Assembly (NCBI GenBank): GCA_032718475.1
Contig: JAUCBJ010003912.1
Coordinates: 1-20,871, forward strand
Direction of reading: 5' to 3'
DNA from: Nemertoderma westbladi
Lineage: Eukaryota; Xenacoelomorpha; Nemertodermatida; Nemertodermatidae
DNA: 20,871 bases
The notes beneath the pieces were generated by a model. That model saw only the letters and a list, made by a program, of their open reading frames with translations. It ran no database searches and was not told where the DNA came from. A program made the translations under genes and the position numbers. Positions within the stretch are counted from its first letter, which is position 1, and each line of letters opens with the position of its first letter. Of this stretch, positions 8,201 to 17,200 are shown in pieces.

Positions 8201-11200
8201 AACATGAGAACACTCTACTCCTGACCAGCCATTGGTAGATCACCATCTGCCTGGTCAGGCCATATACTCCTGCAGCCAAGTATATGGGTCCTTAATCCAG
8301 GACCAACGGCGTCCTTATCCCAGAACGAAGGGGGTCCTAGTTACAGGACCAGATTTGCCCTTGTAAGATGGTCTATGCAGCTATAGGTGGCACCTCCTTT
8401 ATGCTGCATTGAGGTGGCAAGTTTTCTTGATCAATGACCTAGAATACCTGACCCGACCATATAAAACATATGAAACAAGTTTGTTCAAAGTGATAACTGC
8501 GAAAATGTAAAAATCACTGTGCCATCGATCTATATTGTAACCAGAAATGCTTGCAATATTTAAAGGTTTAACAGTCAGTTTATTGCAGAGATTGTATAGT
8601 TATATCATGTCACGTCAAACTTTAAGGGGTATTGGTCAAAAATGTCGCGATATTTTTACATGCAAGATTATCAATATTTTTCAACATGCAACATTTTTGC
8701 TTGCGACATTTTTCATGTCTCGATATTTTCAATGTAACTACATATTGAAATAGTCTGAAATATTTCTTAATTATTTTTTTCAAGTATTTCTTCTTTAGTG
8801 GATATTATTTGTATATATTTAATACTTAAGGTTTACCTTACCAACGATGTATCTGACAGCTACCTCTGTGAAATTGAGGATACAGAAGCTTTCCTTTGTG
8901 GAGATATAACTGAGGGAGATAGTATCATCAGAATTGATTGTAACAGCAACTCCGGTCGTTATCTGGTTATCTTCCAACCAATGTGCGAACCTCTAACACT
9001 GTGTGAGGTAATGATAAATTTAAGGTTCTATATAAAGATGTTGAGTGGGCCCTCATAATAAAAGTAAATTACAAAATTTTCTACCCAATCTCAGGGCAGA
9101 GTTGTCTTTGCTTAAAAGCATGTGTAGTGTTTTAAGCTCCATAAATGTAGATATACTACACACCCCCTGGTTCATGTCTACAAAAGTTTATCTAAAGACA
9201 TAACCAATCAATTGAAGGGTTTTATAAATATCTATCTATGCCTGATAAAAGTTTGTTGTGTTCTTTATATGATCACTTCTTCGCCTGACGATGGTTTCAT
9301 TTATCTCTGAATCTGAGGATTCATTAGATGTTTATTTGTGTTTCACTCCTGATCCCATAAGTCGTAATAAAACGTCTGCTACGTCTAAGAAAAGACCCTG
9401 ATTGTAACCAGACAGTATAAGTTCAGTGATTAGTTCAGTACAGATTAGTAACCCTATTTGATGTCCATATTGATTCACAACTCCATGAATTTAATAATTG
9501 CCTTGATGTCTGACCTTTCTACGTTATGATAACGCCCTGATTATTTTTGGATAATATATCTTTAGCTATGCTTACCTAATATTATTATATAATATTTTGC
9601 TTTGACTTGTTCGTGCTGTTTTTGTTTTTGGTTACAAATTCGTGTTTCTATTTTACGGACAGTTAACTATGGATTAAATGTTAAATATATATATTATATT
9701 TTATTCCAAAATTGTAATATTACTCAACACCGTTAGTATTAACAGCGAGTTGTTAAAAGCAATTTACAACTTTTGGGAATATTACAGCATTATATTGGCC
9801 TGTACATTTAGTATTGTAATTGGTGTTCGTAGTTAAGTAATGTCCCCTCAGTGGACATTACTTAACGCCGTCAATGGTTACCACGTAAACAATAGGTGGT
9901 ATTTGCCTGACAGCCAGATAGGCCTACTGCATTACCTACCGGTAGGCAGGGTATAGCATTAATAACCAGTAGCTATAAACTATTAATATGGCTCCAAACG
10001 CCACCATAAATATAAGCTAAATTATTTATAACATAATTTATGTCATTTTTACATTTATTTATACAGCAACTAATATAATTTGTGCAGTTTCTATCACTTA
10101 TAATGTATATGTACAATCATTTCGTAATGTTAAAATTTTGGAATAAAACTACATACATACTTGTCACAAAGTACTTTACGGTGTTCTGATCCTCGTGTCA
10201 TTATTTTCACTCACTCAAAAACGTTCGTTCGTGTAACAAAGCCACTCTGATCATCACACTGTAAAGTGCTACTTTATACACAAGTATGTAAATAGTTATT
10301 ACCTGTAAATTAATGTGTAATCAATCGGTAAAAAATCAGTCAGTAATAAACATAGTAAGCCACTAACAAATAATAAGGTGTGTTGTGATGATATGCCTCA
10401 AATTTTACAATGTCTTAAAAAATTTATCTTAAATTTAGGTCGAGGTTGAACGTGGACATCCCAAGAATCTTGCACAAGACAAACCAACTGGACAGGTCAG
10501 TTATTATATGTTTTTTGTTCTGATATGCCTATGGTGTGTAGCTATACCTCAAACAACAGTGTAATTTGTATCTTTTAATTATAAAACGGATGATATGCCT
10601 AAACCTGCACATTCCTCCAAATTAATGTTTAATATATATTTTTACTTAAAACAGATTGAATTATGTATAAATAATGAGGGTATTGCAAATATCAACTCTT
10701 TTTTATTTTTTTTTTCACAGGATTCCCTTGGCCACCCTGAAGGTGCTTCAAGTCATGCAGTAGATGGAAAGAGGAGCCAGCAATATCATGATAAATCGTG
10801 TACACACACTGATGGTATAGCACCAGGATGGTGGTGGGTGGACTTGTCAGAAGGTTCTCAACAATCCGTTGGTATGGTTACGATCTACAATCGTCAGGAC
10901 TGCTGTCAGGATAGGATTATTGGAGCCCAGGTAATTTGGAATTTGTATTAGTAGTGCCATATAAAAAATATGCTGAAACGCGGTAGTGTAGTGTAAAATT
11001 TTTTTGGACACAAAGATCGTTATGTAAAGATTAGTAACTGGAAAATGTTGGAAAGAAAGGCACAAATAGCAATCTACTTTGAAAGATTGTCAAGATTTAA
11101 AAGCAATATTGTCAGGTTTGGAAGAGTGACATACATTTGATGTAAGGGGTTGCAGAGATAGTCGAGTAATTTTTTAAATCTATTATTCAAGGTCTACCTT

Positions 11201-14200
11201 ACCAATGATGTATCAGACAGCTATCTTCGTGGAATCCAATCATCTGGAGCATATCGTTGTGGAGAAATAGCTGCAGGAGATAGTGTCATCCGAATTGATT
11301 GCAACAGCAACTCCGGTCGTTATCTGGTTGTCTTCCAACCAAGGGGTGAACCTCTAACACTGTGTGAGGTAATGATTAATTTAAGGTTCTCTATAAAGAT
11401 GTTGAGTTGGTACTTATAATAAAACCGAAATACCTATTAATGTTTATGTTAATAATGCAAATCTGAATAGGATATAATTCTCTGTATATTTTCTATTTTC
11501 CTTTTATTATATTAATTGTCTATATCAATAATGATAAAGCAATACAGTAGTGTAAAGAAATTAAAATAATATATTATATTATATATTAAATATACACAAT
11601 AAGTATCAACCAAATTGTGCAACAGATTTCGAATGAAATCGATTCTGCTTCCAACAAATATCGTCATATCAATTAATATTATGTTCCTTTTGTTGAACTC
11701 CCGTTCCAAATTATAGCTCTATTCCAGAATAGCACATTGGCATTATCTGTAGAAAGTAACCCAAAAGGTGTAAGTTTGCATCCTGGAGATCATTTTGGCA
11801 CTATGGAGGATCAGTGAGGAAAGACAGGCATAAGTCATCATGTTTTAAGACTTCTTTTACGCAGTTTACGCTGTCCCCCTCAAATGTACGTCTAAGATCC
11901 TTCTGGCCAAGGGGATACTGGATGAGATAATTGTTGCAATCAAATATCTGTATGGTGGTTGTGCATTTCTTTACATAAAAAAGGAGATACCAATCCCTTT
12001 TTGAAATGTTATGAGGTCTCCTTGAATAGTAAACATATGCACCTTTCCTCTTCATTACTGTGGTGAACTATCAGCTGTGAATATCTCTCTGCCAACATAA
12101 TATAAATAAGGTAGAATTAGAACCAACAAGAAGTTGTAGAAGTATTGGAAAACCTTCAATGCACTTGTCAAAAACCACAACGTTGCTGATGTTCTGGCCT
12201 GCGTTTAATGTCAGAAACATTGGATAGTGCCTGCATACAGGCTACTCCGTAGTTTAGAAATGGCAACAACCATTGTTGACTTATTCGTAACAGCTACAAA
12301 GAATACAATTCTGACAGAAAACTTGGATTACCCTCAGTACGTCATCTACCATCACTATTTAAAGTTGCTGGATGGCCCTACTTGTTCATGTATACGAATT
12401 CTGGTGCGGATCTTGGATTCAGATATCTTTGGGAGATCGCTGAATATTAAAAACCGAGGTATTGTCATTAAATAATTTACCAAGGGTCTATAAATCGCCT
12501 GGAATCACACCTTTCTTGAAGTTACATTTATTGTTGTGCAGGAGGAGTAAAACCTGAGATGTTATATGATGGGGTGAATATATGTATGTAACCTTGCACC
12601 TAAACTATCCCTCCATTTTCTCATAATCTGTTTCAATTATTTTATTCTGAATATCAAATCTGACAACGCATGGTTACTATGTAATAAAGTAATAAATGTC
12701 ATTATTTAATGCCTGATGTAGTGACTACTCCAAACATGTTATGGTTAAATTATTCAGTGACTGTTGACTACATTTATTGGAGCACAGTTTAGTCCAGGCG
12801 AAACTGGATAGTTCTAACGGTATACCTACCTATGCTGTATAAGATATCAAAAGTTACTAACAGGTTGCCTACCACTATCATTCTCACATGCAGTCAGCAG
12901 GGCCTTAGTACGTTTTTAATGTTACCATAAATTTATATTTGGAGTTAATATAGGCATATAATAAACCTTAAATTAACCCTATTTGATGTCCATATTGATT
13001 CACAACTCCATGAATTTAATAATTGCCATGATGTTTGACCTTTCTACGTTATGATAACTCCCTGATTATTTTTGGATAATATATCTTTAGACATGCTTAC
13101 CTAATATTTTTATATAATATTTTGCTTTGACTTGTTCGTGCTGTTTTTGTTTTGTTTTCAAATTCTTGTTTCTATTTTACGGACAGTTAACTATGGATTA
13201 AATGTTAAATATATATATTATATTTCACCTGTAGTTTAATGTGTAATTAATCAGTAAATATCAGTCAGTAAAAAACATAGTAAGCCACTAACAAATAATA
13301 AGGTGTGTTGTGATGATATGCCTCAAATTTTACAATGTCTTAAAAATTTATCTTAAATTTAGGTCGAGGTTGAACGTGGACATCCCAAGAATCTTGCACA
13401 AGACAAACCAACTGGACAGGTCAGTTATTTTATGTCTTTTGTTCTGATATGCCTGTGGTGTGTAGCTATACCTCAAACAACAGTGTAATTTGTATCTTTT
13501 AATTATAAAACGGATGATATGCCTAAACCTGCACATTCCTCCAAGTTAATGTTTAATATATATTTTTACTTAAAACAGATTGAATTATGTATAAATAATG
13601 AGGGTATTGCAAATATCAACTCTTTTTTCTTTTTTTTTTCACAGGATTCCCTTGGCCACCCTGAAGGTGCTTCAAGTCATGCAGTAGATGGAAAGAGGAG
13701 CCAGCAATATCATGATAAATCGTGTACACACACTGATGGTATAGCACCAGGATGGTGGTGGGTGGACTTGTCAGAAGGTTCTCAACAATCCGTTGGTATG
13801 GTTACGATCTACAATCGTCAGGACTGCTGTCAGGATAGGATTATTGGAGCCCAGGTAATTTGGAATTTGTATTAGTAGTGCCATATAAAAAATATGCTGA
13901 AACGCGGTAGTGTAGTGTAAAAATTTTTTGGACACAAAGATCGTTATGTAAAGATTAGTAACTGGAAAATGTTGGAAAGAAAGGCACAAATAGCAATCTA
14001 CTTTGAAAGATTGTCAAGATTTAAAAGCAATATTGTCAGGTTTGGAAGAGTGACATACATTTGATGTAAGGGGCTGCAGAGATAGTCGAGTAATTTTTTA
14101 AATCTATTATTCAAGGTCTACCTTACCAATGATGTATCGGACAGCTATCTTCGTGGAATCCAATCATCTGGAGCATATCATTGTGGAGAAATAGCTGCAG

Positions 14201-17200
14201 GAGATAGTGTCATCCGAATTGATTGCAACAGCAACTCCGGTCGTTATCTGGTTGTCTTCCAACCAAGGGGTGAACCTCTAACACTGTGTGAGGTAATGAT
14301 TAATTTAAGGTTCTCTATAAAGATGTTGAGTTGGCCCTCATAATAAAACCGAAATACCTATTAAAGTTTATGTTAATAATGCAAATCTGAATAGGATATA
14401 ATTCTCTGTATATTTTCTATTTTCCTTTTATTATATTAATTGTCTATATCAATAATGATAAAGCAATACAGTAGTGTAAAGAAATTAAAATAATATATTA
14501 TATTATATATTAAATATACACAATAAGTATCAACCAAATGGTGCAACAGATTTCGATAGAAGTCGATTCTGCTTCCAACAAATATCGTCATATCAATTAA
14601 AATTATGTTCCTTTTGTTGAACTCCCGTTCCCAATTATAGCTCTATTCCAGAATAGCACATTGGCATTATCTGTAGAAAGTAACCCAAAGGTTGTAAGTT
14701 TGCATCCTGGGGATCATTTTGGCACTATGGAGGATCAGTGAGGAAAGACAGGCATAAGTCATCATGTTTTAAGACTTCTTTTACGCAGTTTACGCTGTCC
14801 CCTCAAATGTACGTCTAAGATCCTTCTGGCCAAGGGGATACTGGATGAGATAATTGTTGCAATCAAATATCTGTATGGTGGTTGTGCATTTCTTTACATA
14901 AAAAAGGAGATACCAATCCCTTTTTGAAATGTTATGAGGTCTCCTTGAATAGTAAACATATGCACCTCTCCTCTTCATTACTGTGGTGAACTATCAGCTG
15001 TGAATATCTCTCTGCCAACATAATATAAATAAGGTAGAATTAGAACCACCAAGAAGTTGTAGAAGTATTGGAAAACCTTCAATGCACTTGTCAAAAACCA
15101 CAACGTTGCTGATGTTCTGGCCTGGGTTTAATGTCAGAAACATTGGATAGTGCCTGCATACAGGCTACTCCGTAGTTTAGAACTGGCAACAACCATTGTT
15201 GGCTTATTCGTAACAGCTACAAAGAATACAATTCTGACAGAAAACTTGGATTACCCTCAGTACGTCGTCTACCATCACTATTTTAAGTTGCTGGATGGCC
15301 CTACTTGTTCATGTATACGAATTCTGGTGCGGATCTTGGATTCAGATATCTTTGGGAGACCTCTGAATATTAAAAACCGAGGTATTGTCATTAAATAATT
15401 TACCAAGGGTCTATAAATCGCCTGGAATCACACCTTTCTGGAAGGTAAATTTATTGTTGTGCAGGAGGAGTAAAACCTGAGATGTTATATGACGGGGTGA
15501 ATATATGTATGTAACCCTGCACCTAAACTATCCCTCCATTTTCTCATAATCTGTTTCAATTATTTAATTCTGAATATCAAATCTGACAACGCATGGTTAA
15601 TATGCAATAAAGTAACAAATGTCATTATTAAATGCCTGATGTAGTGACTGTTCCAAACATGTTATGGTTAAATTATTCAGTGACTGTTGACTACATTTAT
15701 TGCAGCACAGTTTAGTCCCGGGGAAAATGGATAGTTCTACTGGTATACCTACCTATGCTGTATAAGATACCAAAAGTTACTAACAGGTTGCCTACCACTA
15801 TCATTCTCACATGCAGTCAGCAGGGCCTTAGTACGTTTTTAATGTTACCATAAATTTATATTTGGAGTTAATATAGGCATATAATAAACCTTCAATTAAC
15901 CTTATTTGATGTCCATATTGATTCACAACTCCATGATTTAAGAATTGCCATGATGTCTGACCTTTCTACGTTATGATAACGCCCTGATTATTTTTGGATA
16001 ATATATCTTTAGCCATGCTTACCTAATATTTTTATATAATATTTTGCTTTGACTTGTTCGTGCTGTTTTTGTTTTGTTTACAAATTCTGTGTTTCTATTT
16101 TACGGACAGTTAACTATGGATTAAATGTTAAATATATATATTATATTTTACCTGTAATTTAATGTGTAATTAATCAGTAAATATCAGTCAGTAAAAAACA
16201 TAGTAAGCCACTAACAAATAATAAGGTGTGTTGTGATGATATGCCTCAAATTTTACAATGTCTTAAAAATTTATCTTAAATTTAGGTCGAGGTTGAACGT
16301 GGACATCCCAAGAATCTTGCACAAGACAAACCAACTGGACAGGTCAGTTATTTCATGTTTTTTGTTCTGATATGCCTATGGTGTGTAGCTATACCTCAAA
16401 CAACAGTGTAATTTGTATCTTTTAATTATAAAACGGATGATATGCCTAAACCTGCACATTCCTCCAAATTAATGTTTAATATATATTTTTACTTAAAACA
16501 GATTGAATTATGTATAAATAATGAGGGTATTGCAAATATCAACTCTTTTTTCTTTTTTTTTTCACAGGATTCCCTTGGCCACCCTGAAGGTGCTTCAAGT
16601 CATGCAGTAGATGGAAAGAGGAGCCAGCAATATCATGATAAATCGTGTACACACACTGATGGTATAGCACCAGGATGGTGGTGGGTGGACTTGTCAGAAG
16701 GTTCTCAACAATCCGTTGGTATGGTTACGATCTACAATCGTCAGGACTGCTGTCAGGATAGGATTATTGGAGCCCAGGTAATTTGGAATTTGTATTAGTA
16801 GTGCCATATAAAAAATATGCTGAAACGCGGTAGTGTAGTGTAAAATTTTTTTGGACACAAAGATCGTTATGTAAAGATTAGTAACTGGAAAATGTTGGAA
16901 AGAAAGGCACAAATAGCAATCTACTTTGAAAGATTGTCAAGATTTAAAAGCAATATTGTCAGGTTTGGAAGAGTGACATACATTTGATGTAAGGGGTTGC
17001 AGAGATAGTCGAGTAATTTTTTAAATCTATTATTCAAGGTCTACCTTACCAATGATGTATCGGACAGCTATCTTCGTGGAATCCAATCATCTGGAGCATA
17101 TCGTTGTGGAGAAATAGCTGCAGGAGATAGTGTCATCCGAATTGATTGCAACAGCAACTCCGGTCGTTATCTGGTTGTCTTCCAACCAAGGGGTGAACCT

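Larger units (their letters stand above)
5026..8464 (-). mobile_element. Non-LTR retrotransposon (LINE, APE-endonuclease type), 3.4 kb, antisense in intron
   Basis: The element lies on the minus strand between two copies of a 12-bp target-site duplication. Its 3' end carries a short microsatellite tail of (TAC)6 on the plus strand (5026-5043), read as GTA repeats. Reading 5' to 3' on the minus strand it has a roughly 400-base leader, an apurinic-endonuclease-like domain, a reverse transcriptase, and a C-terminal segment. It looks near full length. The clade is undecided by eye: the RT words GVLQGDTLAPF and the C-terminal LRFAGH motif occur in elements widespread in cnidarians and molluscs. 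Multiple frameshifts and stops make it inactive. The intact duplication suggests an insertion younger than the relics in the other introns. Confidence 0.88.
4943..8830 (+). other. Intron B-C of unit 1, expanded by a LINE insertion
   Basis: The first about 70 bases (GTAATTTGGAATT...) resemble the B-C introns of other units. The rest is the antisense LINE (5026-8464) with its target-site duplication, then about 350 unit-specific AT-rich bases with short repeats up to the CTTAAG acceptor. The intron is 3,888 bases long, compared with about 260 in the other units. Confidence 0.75.
9008..10438 (+). other. Intron C-A between units 1 and 2
   Basis: This 1,431-base intron has no LINE relic, unlike its counterparts. 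After about 60 homologous bases, 9068-9448 is unit-specific and unrecognised. Homology returns at about 9449 (ACCCTATTTGATGTCC), is interrupted by an insertion at about 9704-10300, and continues to the AAATTTAG acceptor. Confidence 0.7.
10439..13362 (+). repeat. Lectin repeat unit 2 (2,924 bp, first of the homogeneous block)
   Basis: The unit contains exons A, B and C plus three introns. The period to the next unit is 2,924 bases, and exons and introns are nearly identical to units 3 and 4. Markers: TDG in exon B, TTCTCAACA, CACAG acceptor, short ATTAT tract, GAGTTGGTACTTAT after exon C. Confidence 0.92.
13363..16285 (+). repeat. Lectin repeat unit 3 (2,923 bp)
   Basis: This is almost base-for-base the same as unit 4 across exons and introns, with a scatter of single-base differences. 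GAGTTGGCCCTCAT after exon C and GATAGAAGTCGATTC mark units 3 and 4 against unit 2. Confidence 0.92.

Noticed and set aside
9832-9866. Rho-independent terminator
   Set aside because: The hairpin is perfect but has no T-run, sits in a eukaryotic intron and lies within a MITE-like element.
10847-11065. Minus-strand frames over exon B and its intron (also 13771-13989, 16694-16912, 19625-19834, 4868-5140)
   Set aside because: They are shadows of lectin exon B.
11801-12055. Minus-strand small protein conserved in several introns (also 14790-14978, 17713-17901, 20584-20838)
   Set aside because: It is antisense to the LINE relic, which aligns on the plus strand. Its conservation reflects unit duplication.
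12227-12475. Plus-strand 82-residue gene (also 15150-15398, 18073-18321)
   Set aside because: It is the RLLRSLE...LFVTATKNTIL part of the degraded LINE reverse transcriptase, with no intact ends.
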